A DNA stretch of 20,833 nucleotides from Gyrodactylus bullatarudis (lineage: Eukaryota; Platyhelminthes; Monogenea; Gyrodactylidea; Gyrodactylidae): positions 1-20,833 of the forward strand of contig SSNU01000291.1 in the NCBI GenBank assembly GCA_012064415.1, in the 5' to 3' direction. The position numbers and the translations under genes are program-made. The notes under the pieces are model-generated. The model was not told where the DNA came from, searched no databases, and worked only from the letters and a program-made list of their open reading frames with translations. Shown piece by piece: positions 1 through 7,116 of the stretch. Each line of letters begins with the position of its first letter. Within the stretch, counting starts at the first letter, position 1.

Positions 1-189
1 TATAAACCAAACTTATGTGTTCAAAAAAACTAATCTTATAATCTTCAACTACCTTGGCCTATGTGAGCTTTTTCACTTTTCTCTCCACTGTTGCTTCTTA
101 TTGGAGAGTTTTGGTGTTTTTTCAGCTCACATTATATTCTGATTTTCTTTGACTTTTACTCTTTCTTCCATAATTTGTAAATTATCTTC

Positions 190-262
190 AATGAATTTTT
201 AACTTATATCATTTTTAAAGTATTGCCACTGATGATGCTTTGTGAAATGTACATATGGCCTT
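190..262 (+). repeat. Diverged direct repeat, copy 1 (partner 6070-6147)
   Basis: This block matches 6070-6147 in the same orientation; both contain TATCATTTTTAAAGT followed by a CTGATGAT core and a GTACAT palindrome. A second matching pair (1163-1255 and 7018-7116) lies about 0.95 kb downstream of each, so both pairs may be remnants of one dispersed element of about 1.1 kb. The sequence between the blocks does not align by eye. Confidence 0.6.
215..259 (+). ncRNA. Hammerhead-like ribozyme motif 1
   Basis: The core CUGAUGA (229-235) and GAA (244-246) are present. Stem III is the palindrome AUGUACAU (247-254), followed by the predicted cleavage nucleotide A255. Stem I pairs GCCA (225-228) with UGGC (256-259). 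The usual stem II hairpin is missing: only UG separates A9 from CUUUGU (238-243), which can instead pair with UUAAAG (215-220) in five of six positions, one of them a wobble. Minimal hammerheads with palindromic stem III are known from the terminal repeats of Penelope-like elements. No PLE reading frame is visible next to this copy. Confidence 0.62.
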
Positions 263-1162
263 CAATATAATCTTTTTTTTTATTCCCAAAATTTTTTATC
301 AGAATATTTTCTAGCTTCAGTATTTATTCCGTGAAATCTTTTGTTGAAAATTCAAAAGAGTGATTATGTGATCAGTAATAACTATTGCTTTCACTTTCTG
401 CTGTGATAAGTTTGATCTAACAGGTGAGCTTAGACTTGGGATTTTATTTTTTTCATTTACAAGTAAATTTTCTTATGTCTGAAAAAAATAATGGTAACAT
501 TACGACTGAAAGTAAATAGTATTACTTTTAAATTTGTATTTTAATACCTACATTGTAATTGAGGATCGATTTTTTCATCGAATTGGTCTTTTCTGTGAAA
601 AATTATTTGAGAATTAACTGTATAATTATTAGAAAGTTCACTTTATTGTGCTATTCACATGAATGATTTTAAAAGTGACTTAAATTTTATAGATGCTCAT
701 ACAACTACGGATCAGGTAAAATTTTCATAATTAATTTTCGAGGGATATATATGACAGGTTAAAGTCTCGTAAAGTGAGAATAGATGGATTAAAATTCCAG
801 TGATCTCAATTTATATAGGGCAAATTTTGCTTTACTTTTATTGGTTAAACATATGGACTAATCAGAGTTGTGGAAAGCTCATGAGGAAACTAACAAGTTA
901 TTTTTCATTATGAATTAGCAGCAAATCAGTTCAATAGAAAAAAACTAGTTAATTTTCAATTTTAAATAGACAGACTTGTATCTCATATTTCTCTATAATC
1001 TATAATTTTATCTGGTATACTTTTTTTTCTTGAATTATACTATGCAAAAATAATTTTCCGTATGACATGACATAGATCTAAAAATGGATGGAAAATTTAT
1101 TTACCTCACAATTTTTCAGTGTTTTGTCCATGATACTGAGAATTCTATAGCTTTTTGAAAAT
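263..1162. other. No gene seen
   Basis: AT-rich sequence with stops in all frames at short intervals. I see no coding domain, tandem array or inverted repeat of note here. Confidence 0.6.
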
Positions 1163-1255
1163 CTTTCATGCTTTGGCTTTTGAAATTAAAATTCAATCTT
1201 CAATTCTCAATCTGACAAATATTCATGATTCATTCTTCACAATATGTCTAGTGTG
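1163..1255 (+). repeat. Diverged direct repeat block 2, copy 1 (partner 7018-7116)
   Basis: Shares with 7018-7116 the strings TTTTGAAATTAAAATTCAATC, cut here to its clearest part, then CTCAATCTG and TTCATTCTT with CACAATAT. Spacing from the first block (190-262) is about 970 bp here and about 950 bp in the second copy, which suggests that both are parts of one old dispersed repeat. Confidence 0.55.
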
Positions 1256-1572
1256 AACAATAATATTGGAAGTGACGCCTCTCCCCCATCTATACTCATC
1301 ACTGTCAAGGCTAAGGTAATAGATGTAGAAGATAATTATACCCTTGAATTTAAAACCAGGTGAAAAAGGATAGGATAATGAATTGATGAGTTATATTCAT
1401 GAATTTACTTGCCATACATGAGCAACACTAAGAGATAAATTTGAACATCAAAGTGGGATAATATTTCATAAAATCACTTGAACTTATCGAAATATTGGAA
1501 AATGATAAAAATTCAACTTACTTATCCAAAATAATTTTCATTCGATAATATTTGCCCAAAATCATTCTCAAA

Positions 1573-1960
1573 AAATTCTAAAAAATTTTATCCTGGTATA
1601 TATGTTGTGCGCAAAAAATGAAGTTGCACCAAAACTCAAGATATGAATATCTTCACTTCTAACGTGCCCAAAAAATGGAGATTTGTTCAGGTCTATGTAA
1701 AGTGTATTTAACACAGTATATATTGTGTATTTCCCACTCCCCATACATCATCTATATGAGATACACCTAAGGTATTTTACACACAAAATGGGAAATACAC
1801 AATATATACTGTGTTAAATACACTTTACATAGACCTAAACAAATTTCCATTTTTTGTGCAAGTCAGAAGTGAAGATATTCATATCTTGAATTTTGGTGCA
1901 ACTTAATTTTTGGCGTATAACATATATATTTGTATCAGTAAAAAATTTTATGAAGAATTT
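1573..1960. mobile_element. Foldback element 1 (MITE-like, long inverted repeat)
   Basis: A near-perfect inverted repeat folds around a spacer of about 52 nt (1737-1788). The left arm ends in GTGTATTTCCCA (to 1736) and the right arm starts with TGGGAAATACAC (from 1789). Both arms carry the sequence meaning ATATTGTGTATTTCCC, then TAAATACACTTTACATAGAC in mirror orientation, and a distal AAGATATGAATATCTTCACT, itself partly palindromic. The strongest pairing covers about 145 bp per arm and weaker pairing reaches AAATTCT and AGAATTT at the ends. It encodes nothing. No convincing target site duplication was found. Confidence 0.85.
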
Positions 1961-2469
1961 AGTTCGATTCAGTTTGATTGAAAAATAAATGATGATGATT
2001 CATAAGTCTTGAGATAGAAATGGTAAATGAGTAACATACACTTGAGAATTCACACATATCTTTTCACTTTACAGAGCTTTTACCTGTATTTTACATTTTA
2101 TAGTAAATGCATTGATACTAGTGATACTGATTCATATCAAATTCCTAGTAATTCATTCAAACTGCTAAATTTTACTTTAGGTACACCTCTAAATTTAATA
2201 TTAAAATTAGTTACTACTTATGGGTTATTACGCAAAGATATTTGGAAAATTGGCATAAACTAGAATATAAGTTATTTGAACTTTTTCAAGTTGATAGTTA
2301 CAACTTGATACCACATTAAAATCATTAATAGTAGATACTAAATATGAAGTAATTTAGAAAAGAATTTATTTAAAATTATAAATCTCATAAATAGCGTATA
2401 GAGTAGCTTATATACTATCGGGACTATTCTTATGAAATAGGTACATCATTAAATAACTATCTAAAATAT
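1961..2469. other. No gene seen
   Basis: A 78-codon open frame exists at 2027-2263 (+), but its product is low-complexity and matches no family I recognise. I treat it as chance. Confidence 0.55.
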
Positions 2470-2940
2470 TTCTTCACTTGTTTCGGATAATTTCTCTTGG
2501 CTGCACCCCAGATTGACTCAATACAGTTGATTTTATAGCCTTTTCACAAACTCGTATTAACCTTCCTGGCTAAGTTTATTGTAGCACTTGTGTTTATCAC
2601 AAACATTAATGGAACCAGAGATGATTCTATATTTGGTTATTCGAAGAAGAGTCATTGTCTGCATAAAACCTTTGTCATGCTTATCTACCCATGTGTTTGA
2701 AGTTGCTGAGATGTGCCCACAATGAAATTTCCGTTGACAAAAACAAGACTCGTCAATCTGAACTACCTTTACTTTGCCCCCGATTGTGATTTTTGCTTTA
2801 TTAATAAAGTTGATGAAGACATCACGAACGAAGTTTATCGAATCAACCGCTGTCTTTTCAGTTATTTCCAACTCTGAAGTGATATATTTTAGAGACATAT
2901 TGCAAAGAATGTCTCTTGAAAAAAATAAATTTTTATTACA
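2470..2940 (-). pseudogene. Merlin/ISXO2-type transposase relic
   Basis: The longest open piece is 2557-2898 (113 aa). It reads through a segment resembling an HTH (YITSELEITEKTAVDSINF) into GGKVKVVQIDES, the first catalytic Asp block of ISXO2-like DDE transposases, followed by CQRKFHCGH. A second Asp lies in NVCDKHKCYNKL. After the in-frame stop at 2557 another frame reads NCIESIWGAAKRNYPKQ (about 2475-2530), supplying the third acidic residue (CIESIW) typical of Merlin. All three catalytic blocks are therefore visible, but a frameshift and probably some lost sequence separate the second and third. The amino-terminal region upstream of 2940 is not recognisable, and I did not find TIRs. Merlin transposases move DNA by cut and paste; this copy cannot make a full protein. 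Confidence 0.8.
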
Positions 2941-3571
2941 ACTAGGCCTGTGACTTGTGAACCAAAAATTACCCTCTTACCTATGCACCTTTTTAATTCA
3001 GTTTTCAAAATCAGTAAAAACTTTCGAGTTTTAACAAGTATAAAACCTTAAATTTTCTGATTAAAAATAATAATTTTCATTCTATCAACATTTTTTTTCT
3101 AAAAAATTCTCTATGCTTAGATCATTCTTAGATTCGGATCAAAATTTATATTATTTCATTGAAATTGATTTTTATCCAAAAAATAGCTTTTTCCCAACTT
3201 TTCGGAGTAAAGGGTCAAACAAATAACTAGCCTAGTGATCATCTGTATCTACGTGCTCATTACACTGTTTTTATGTTCTTAAAGCGAAAAAACACCTTCT
3301 ACTCAGTCACCAAAGTTGAGAAAAAGTTGGAAAAATATTATTAAACAGAATTTTGACATGCAAGACCGTATCAATTTCAACCAATTATAAATGCTACTAA
3401 TTATAACAATTAAGAAATAAATTTTTATATCTACAAATATTATTTTTGAAGATAATGGTACAAATAGTTGTAAGATTTTGCATTATCATTTTAAAATTAT
3501 TACTTCGTTAAATATTGCTTTAAAAACTCTTCAAGGTGTTCATTTTTTGATGATCCTGTTTCCAGGCTGCT
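2941..3571. other. No gene seen
   Basis: AT-rich flank between the Merlin relic and the PLE nest. It could hold the decayed Merlin amino end on the minus strand and the 3' flank of the PLE tail that stops at 3572, but neither can be supported. Confidence 0.5.
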
Positions 3572-3855
3572 TCATTTTTGTCGCTTTCGAAATCCATCCA
3601 TTAGTAACTGACCGCTTTGTCTTTTTCGATTACGTTTAATTGATGGATTCTTTTTCACCTCGTCATTTGCACTAATTGTAGGTTGGCTCATAATTTGATT
3701 TTTTTAACTACAGTTGACTTCTTGGATTGTTCATTGATTGTCAACTCTAAATTGGTTGCTGGGACTGAACTTTGAACTTGTGACTGGTGATTATTCGCTA
3801 CAGCCAACTTCTCTGAATTTTCATTTTGATTTTCACTTGTGCATTGTGTTGAGCT
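3572..3855 (-). pseudogene. PLE C-terminal tail relic
   Basis: Minus-strand frames read EKLAVANNHQSQVQSSVPAT, then KKSTVV and, after a frameshift, the end QLLMDGFRKRQK followed by a stop at 3572-3574. The same tail ends the plus-strand copy (GQLRIDGFMKRQKGK, stop 5106-5108) and the minus-strand copy near 14577. Only the extension beyond the GIY-YIG domain is present; neither endonuclease nor RT lies upstream on this strand, where a plus-strand RT fragment begins instead at about 3917. It is broken by a frameshift and in-frame stops. Confidence 0.75.
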
Positions 3856-3916
3856 AAATCAGGGAGGGGGTAGGACTGTGGCGTTTAGTGTTTTTTCTAT
3901 TTTCGCTAATTGCCTT

Positions 3917-4426
3917 TGTTTGATGATACTTTTCTTGTAGTCGATGAAGACAGCAGTATAGACAATTTATCAATTGAACTTAACAACCTTCATGTCAATA
4001 TAAGCTTCACACATGAGCAAGAGAACTCTCAGTTTCCTCGACGTTTCAATTGAACGTGATGGTCCCACAGCTAAGACAAGAATTCACAGGAAGTTCCTTC
4101 CTAGTTCTTGCCATTTCATAGTTTTTCACCAGAAAAATCAAGAAAAGTGTCGTCAGCAATGCATTTCTAAACATTGATAGGTTGGTCTCCTCGGAATATG
4201 TGAAGAAGGAAAAATCAAAGATCTTTTACAACGCGATGGCTATCCAAAAGATTTCATTGAGAATTATTCACATCCGAAACAAAAAGTTCAGGAAAAAGCG
4301 GAGAGTGAGATAACAACAACATTAAATCTTCCTTTTGAAGGTGATACATGCCATGCAATCCTAAGAAGTAAATTGACGAACTTAACCAAGAGAACCTTTC
4401 CTGGTAGGAAGCTTAAAATTGTCTAA
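3917..4426 (+). pseudogene. PLE reverse transcriptase, 5'-truncated C-terminal half (family 1)
   Basis: The relic starts abruptly at RT motif C: DDTFLVVDEDSSIDNL can be read from 3922, but everything upstream (fingers, motifs A and B) is absent. It continues through NNLHVNISFTHE, a frameshifted SFLDVSIERD equivalent, FLPFHSFS, and the thumb/linker DGYPKDFIENYSHPKQ to LPFEGDTCHAILRSKLTN and a stop at 4424-4426. Several frameshifts and stops break it. In PLEs this RT copies element RNA at a nicked target. A closely similar segment lies inverted at 5157-5393, and a different PLE family has the matching region at 17403-17966. Confidence 0.85.
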
Positions 4427-4764
4427 CGGTCAACAAATTGATCGAAGCAAAGATCTAATACCTAAGCTAAAAAAGAACGGAGTCATCTACCATTTCAAAT
4501 GTTTGTGTGGCTCAGAATATATTGGCCAAACAACTCGAACACTTGGTGAAAGAGTCAGAGAATATTTGACCAAAACACAACAGTGCGATACAGAATCATC
4601 TGAAAGAAACAGGAAATTTCGCAGACGAGTCAAACTTCAAAATTCTATACCAAGTCGATCCAAGTGCTCCCTGTTGTGTTAGACAATCTATGCTGAACAG
4701 TGTAGAAAGCCACAACATAACGAAATGTAAGCCAAATCTTTGTGTACAGAAAATTTTAGCATGG
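4419..4764 (+). pseudogene. PLE GIY-YIG endonuclease domain (family 1)
   Basis: The open frame from 4419 reads KDLIPKLKKNGVIYHFKC, then LCGSEYIGQTTRTLGERV. The GIY element is VIY at residues 22-24, the YIG element is YIG at 34-36, and the conserved Arg lies in the ERVRE helix. Cysteines flank the GIY motif (FKCLCG), as is usual for PLE endonucleases. After a stop at 4680-4682 the next frame continues with CVRQSMLNSVE and KCKPNLCVQK, the end of the domain seen also at 14880 (DCAEKHFITKMKPDLCVQK). The nuclease nicks target DNA to prime reverse transcription. The join to the RT requires a one-base frameshift near 4420, so this copy is dead. Confidence 0.87.
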
Positions 4765-5108
4765 TTTCAAAAGTTTCATATAAAAAGCAAACAGCTGACA
4801 AAAATTAAAAATATTCTGAAACCAAATATCCCCCTGCCTCGCGTTAGCCTAACTCAAACGGATAAAAGAGAAAATAATGAGAAGTTGGCTGTAGCCGATA
4901 ATCAAATTGTTAATATCCAGAGTTCCGCCCCAGAAACAGGTTCAGAGTTGGCAATAATTGAAACTCAAGAGAAGTCAACAATAGTTGATAATCAAATTAC
5001 AAGCCAACCTGTAATTACCGAGAAAAGAAAGAAAACGCCCAGTGACTAAACGAATCCACTGGTCAGCTACGAATTGATGGATTCATGAAGAGGCAAAAAG
5101 GGAAATGA
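4765..5108 (+). pseudogene. PLE C-terminal tail with internal repeat (family 1)
   Basis: Downstream of the endonuclease the frame is open to 5049 and then shifts. It contains two related units, EKLAVADNQIVNIQSSAPE and EKSTIVDNQITSQPV, followed by a Lys/Arg-rich stretch (EKRKKT). After the frameshift it reads GQLRIDGFMKRQKGK and stops at 5106-5108. Equivalent tails at 3572, 9000, 10265 and 14577 show that this extension belongs to the element. The basic part could be a nuclear localisation or nucleic-acid-binding signal (inference). I do not recognise the repeated unit from any named domain. Confidence 0.75.
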
Positions 5109-5156
5109 GAAGTGAACCCTCCCCCCTGACTTCTTCGATACAATTTACAATCAGCT
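5068..5156 (+). repeat. 89-bp direct repeat, left copy
   Basis: About 90% identical (9 differences by eye) to 5394-5482, same orientation and equal length. It covers the last codons of the PLE tail, its stop codon and the first part of the 3' flank (GAACCCTCCCCCCTGA). The two copies bracket the inverted RT fragment at 5157-5393. Confidence 0.85.
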
Positions 5157-5393
5157 CGCGAGAAACTATGAAATGGTAAGAATTGTGATGGAGCGTTCAT
5201 TTTCCTGTAAATTCTTGTCTTGGCTGTGGGATCATCGCGTTCAATTGACACGTCAAGGAAACTTAGGGTTCTATTCTCCTCTATCTCATGTGTGAAGCTC
5301 ATATTGACATGAAGGTTGTTAAGTTCAATTGTTAAATTGTCAATACTGCTGTCCTCATCGACTACAAGAAAAGTGTCGTCTATATATCTTATA
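5157..5393 (-). pseudogene. Inverted PLE RT fragment (motif C region)
   Basis: Minus strand, starting next to the right-hand repeat: YIRYIDDTFLVVDEDSS, then ELNNLHVNMSFTHEIEE, LSFLDVSIERDDPTAKTR and PSQFLPFHSFS. It holds RT motif C with both catalytic Asp residues (YIDD) and the following block, with no internal stop. It is nearly the same sequence as 3917-4140 on the plus strand, so the two form a diverged inverted pair about 1.2 kb apart. The 137-codon open frame spanning 5063-5476 is a chimera: its ends are antisense reads of the flanking direct repeats and are not RT. Confidence 0.85.
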
Positions 5394-5482
5394 TACGAAT
5401 TGATGCATTCATGAAGAGGCAAAAAGTGAAATGATAAGTGAACCCTCCCCCCTGATTTCATTGATGCAATTTGCAATCAACT
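5394..5482 (+). repeat. 89-bp direct repeat, right copy
   Basis: Partner of 5068-5156. It reads RIDAFMKRQKVK and a stop at 5432-5434, then runs directly into the CCAAT and ribozyme segment. This copy therefore looks like the continuous original junction of PLE tail and 3' repeat. Confidence 0.85.
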
Positions 5483-5485
5483 CAA

Positions 5486-5528
5486 CCAATGAATGTGCAC
5501 AAAAATTTCGCATTGTGATAGTATTTAT
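5486..5528 (+). promoter_or_regulatory. CCAAT and TATA-like elements upstream of ribozyme motif A
   Basis: CCAAT lies at 5486-5490 and TATTTAT at 5522-5528, just upstream of the ribozyme motif. Similar CCAAT plus TATA-like pairs precede the motifs at 8844, 14413 and 20115, which suggests a promoter carried in the PLE terminal repeat. Confidence 0.4.
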
Positions 5529-5534
5529 GTGTCA

Positions 5535-5582
5535 ACCAGGGTAGAGTCTGAAGAGACCTGGCGAAATATAACGTTAATCACT
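5535..5582 (+). ncRNA. Hammerhead-like ribozyme motif A (PLE terminal repeat)
   Basis: CUGAAGA (5548-5554) and GAA (5563-5565) form the core. Stem III is AUAUAACGUUAAU (5566-5578), palindromic with one bulge. C5579 is the predicted cleavage nucleotide. Stem I pairs AGU with ACU (5580-5582), extendable past one mismatch. CCUGGC (5557-5562) pairs with ACCAGG (5535-5540) in five of six positions in place of a stem II hairpin. The AUG of a PLE N-terminal frame lies at 5616, leaving a 36-nt leader after cleavage. Confidence 0.7.
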
Positions 5583-5615
5583 ATAATATACGTCCGTTTT
5601 CTCTAACCTTCCCTC

Positions 5616-5681
5616 ATGAGTTCAGAACCAAATAATAGTAATATTTTTGATGAAGTTCGACAATATTATCGTTCAAATTAA
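5616..5681 (+). pseudogene. PLE N-terminal ORF start, truncated (family 1)
   Basis: Twenty-one codons beginning MSSEPNNSNIFDEVRQYY and ending at a TAA (5679-5681). The start is homologous to the minus-strand start at 14380 (MSSETNNDILDEVRQYY), which fixes the start codon and shows that the frame is real. Nothing recognisable follows, so either the terminal repeat ends here or the copy is truncated. Confidence 0.75.
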
Positions 5682-6069
5682 AGTTTTAGTATATCCTTAT
5701 TTTCTAACTACATAAATTTTAAAATCTAGCTTCAAGGAAGTTGTAAGTTATTCAATGAAATTATAATTTAAATAATAATTAAAACTCCAGAGTAATCGAG
5801 CCTCGTGAGCGAATTTATATACAATTTCTATTAATCGAATATCATTAGCCATAACAAAGACGTGAGTTTTGACGGTATTTTTTATTAGAAGCGAATATTA
5901 TTAATTTTATCCACTAGAGTATTCCTTTAATTTATTAATATCGAATCGTTATTTTCTTTATGATTTGAGTGAATATATAATGAAACAACTTATACTTCGC
6001 TTTTTTTCATCAGAATTTTGTATCAATTTTTAGGCTGTTTAAAACTAAATAAAATGTAAATTATTATAT
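5682..6069. other. No gene seen
   Basis: AT-rich sequence between the family-1 ORF start and the next repeat block; no coding motif visible. Confidence 0.55.
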
Positions 6070-6147
6070 TCATTGGATTTTAAAATTCTATCATTTTTAA
6101 AGTGACACTGCTGATGATTCTTTAAGAAAAGTACATCTAGTGATTTA
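6070..6147 (+). repeat. Diverged direct repeat, copy 2 (partner 190-262)
   Basis: Second copy of the block at 190-262, with the shared TATCATTTTTAAAGT and GTACAT strings. It contains ribozyme motif 2. Confidence 0.6.
6097..6142 (+). ncRNA. Hammerhead-like ribozyme motif 2
   Basis: CUGAUGA (6111-6117) and GAA (6126-6128) are intact. Stem III AAGUACAU (6129-6136) is palindromic with one mismatch, and C6137 is the predicted cleavage nucleotide. Stem I pairs CACUG (6106-6110) with UAGUG (6138-6142), five pairs with one wobble; this differs in sequence from the stem I of motif 1 yet still pairs. CUUUAA (6120-6125) pairs perfectly with UUAAAG (6097-6102), with UU after A9. Confidence 0.65.
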
Positions 6148-6381
6148 ATATATGCTCTTCCAACTTTTAATAATAATATGAAATCAATATTACTTGTTTC
6201 TTTAAACTAGAGATTACCTGAAATTAAATTTTAACCACCTCAGAACTTAAGTACCAACCGAACAGATAAATAAAATAAAATCCCCCATTGAACGTGTAAT
6301 ACACAGTGTATGACATGAATAAACCATTCACGTGTATATCTGGAATAGATAATACACTTGATATATGATTTCACGGAAAAA

Positions 6382-6475
6382 CCAGTGAAAATGGGAAAAG
6401 TTCAATTCATTTCCCATTTTAACTGGTTTCCCACTATCACTAGTGATTTCTGTCAACTGATTTCCCAATTTCACT
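6382..6475. repeat. Hairpin and degenerate TTTCCCA repeats
   Basis: A 17-nt inverted repeat (CCAGTGAAAATGGGAAA at 6382-6398 and TTTCCCATTTTAACTGG at 6410-6426, 16 of 17 pairs) has an 11-nt loop. Two further copies of the unit, ACTGGTTTCCCA and ACTGATTTCCCA, follow up to a terminal TTTCACTG. No coding role is apparent; it may be a small non-autonomous element. Confidence 0.6.
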
Positions 6476-6481
6476 GTAACA

Positions 6482-6493
6482 TATATATATATA
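6482..6493 (+). promoter_or_regulatory. TATA-like tract upstream of ribozyme motif B
   Basis: A TATATATATATA run ends ten bases before the ribozyme motif, in the same relative place as the TATA-like tracts of the motifs at 8844 and 20115. It could also be a plain microsatellite. Confidence 0.35.
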
Positions 6494-6502
6494 ACTTTTC
6501 AA

Positions 6503-6554
6503 GTCGGTGTAAGATCTGAAGAGAGCCGACTAAAATAAAAGCTTTTAATCACCC
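6503..6554 (+). ncRNA. Hammerhead-like ribozyme motif B, degenerate core
   Basis: Close relative of the motif at 20115-20166. GUCGGU (6503-6508) and GCCGAC (6525-6530) pair fully, CUGAAGA is at 6516-6522, and stem III AAUAAAAGCUUUUAAU (6534-6549) has one mismatch. The conserved GAA is UAA (6531-6533) and stem I has decayed from GGU/ACC to GAU/ACC. Loss of G12 should abolish cleavage, so this is probably a dead copy. Confidence 0.65.
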
Positions 6555-6586
6555 AAATAACTACTTTCGTAGTTATAACTACCAGT

Positions 6587-6664
6587 ATGACCATTAGTCA
6601 GCGCCCTCAGAATATTTTCGAGGAAATAAGGCGATTCATGTCCCGAAATATTTTTTACAGTTGA
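6587..6664 (+). pseudogene. PLE N-terminal ORF start, truncated (family 2)
   Basis: Twenty-five codons, MTISQRPQNIFEEIRRFMSR and onward, ending at TGA (6662-6664). Homologous to the longer minus-strand frame starting at 20086 (MTDGQQPQNIFQEIRQLMSC). The start lies 37 nt past the predicted cleavage nucleotide, as in the other copies. The rest of the ORF is missing. Confidence 0.75.
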
Positions 6665-7017
6665 GGTAAAAGAATTTAATAATCTTCGTATTACTTTGTT
6701 TAAGATTTCTCACTCTTTCTAGGATTTTATTTCATTAATTTGTCCATTTTTGAAGAGTCAGTTATGAAAATAAATTCCCAGAATTTACTTAAGTGAAAAG
6801 TGCTTAAATAATCAGAATTTACCAAATTACTTTTGAAACATAACCATCTGATCTAATGTATGATGAAAACAGTTATTGGATTGAAATTGTATTCATGTAT
6901 AAATGGATTAAATTCTATTGTGAAAAACCGATCATCAAGTGAAGCGAAGTTTTTTGAAACCACTATCAGGAGAATTAGAAAAAATATAAACCTAGATTTG
7001 AGTAAAAGTTATAGAAC

Positions 7018-7116
7018 TTTCATGCTCATATTCGATTTTGAAATTAAAATTCAATCTTTAAACCTCAATCTGGCCAAAAGTCATGATGATTCATTCTTTC
7101 ACAATATAGGTGAGAA
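7018..7116 (+). repeat. Diverged direct repeat block 2, copy 2 (partner 1163-1255)
   Basis: Same orientation as 1163-1255, with the shared GAAATTAAAATTCAATC, CTCAATCTG and CACAATAT strings. A 91-codon open frame at 6860-7135 covers this block, but its product is not recognisable and the other copy does not preserve it, so I do not call it a gene. Confidence 0.55.

Noticed and set aside
2027..2263. 78-codon plus-strand ORF
   Set aside because: Low-complexity product with no family resemblance and no support from neighbours; expected by chance in a long AT-rich window.
4683..4702. Similarity of AGACAATCTATGC to 11254-11268
   Set aside because: The two lie in different parts of the PLE protein (end of the nuclease domain and N terminus), so the match is probably coincidence.
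5063..5476. 137-codon ORF as one RT protein
   Set aside because: Both ends are antisense reads of the 89-bp direct repeats; only the middle (5157-5393) is RT.
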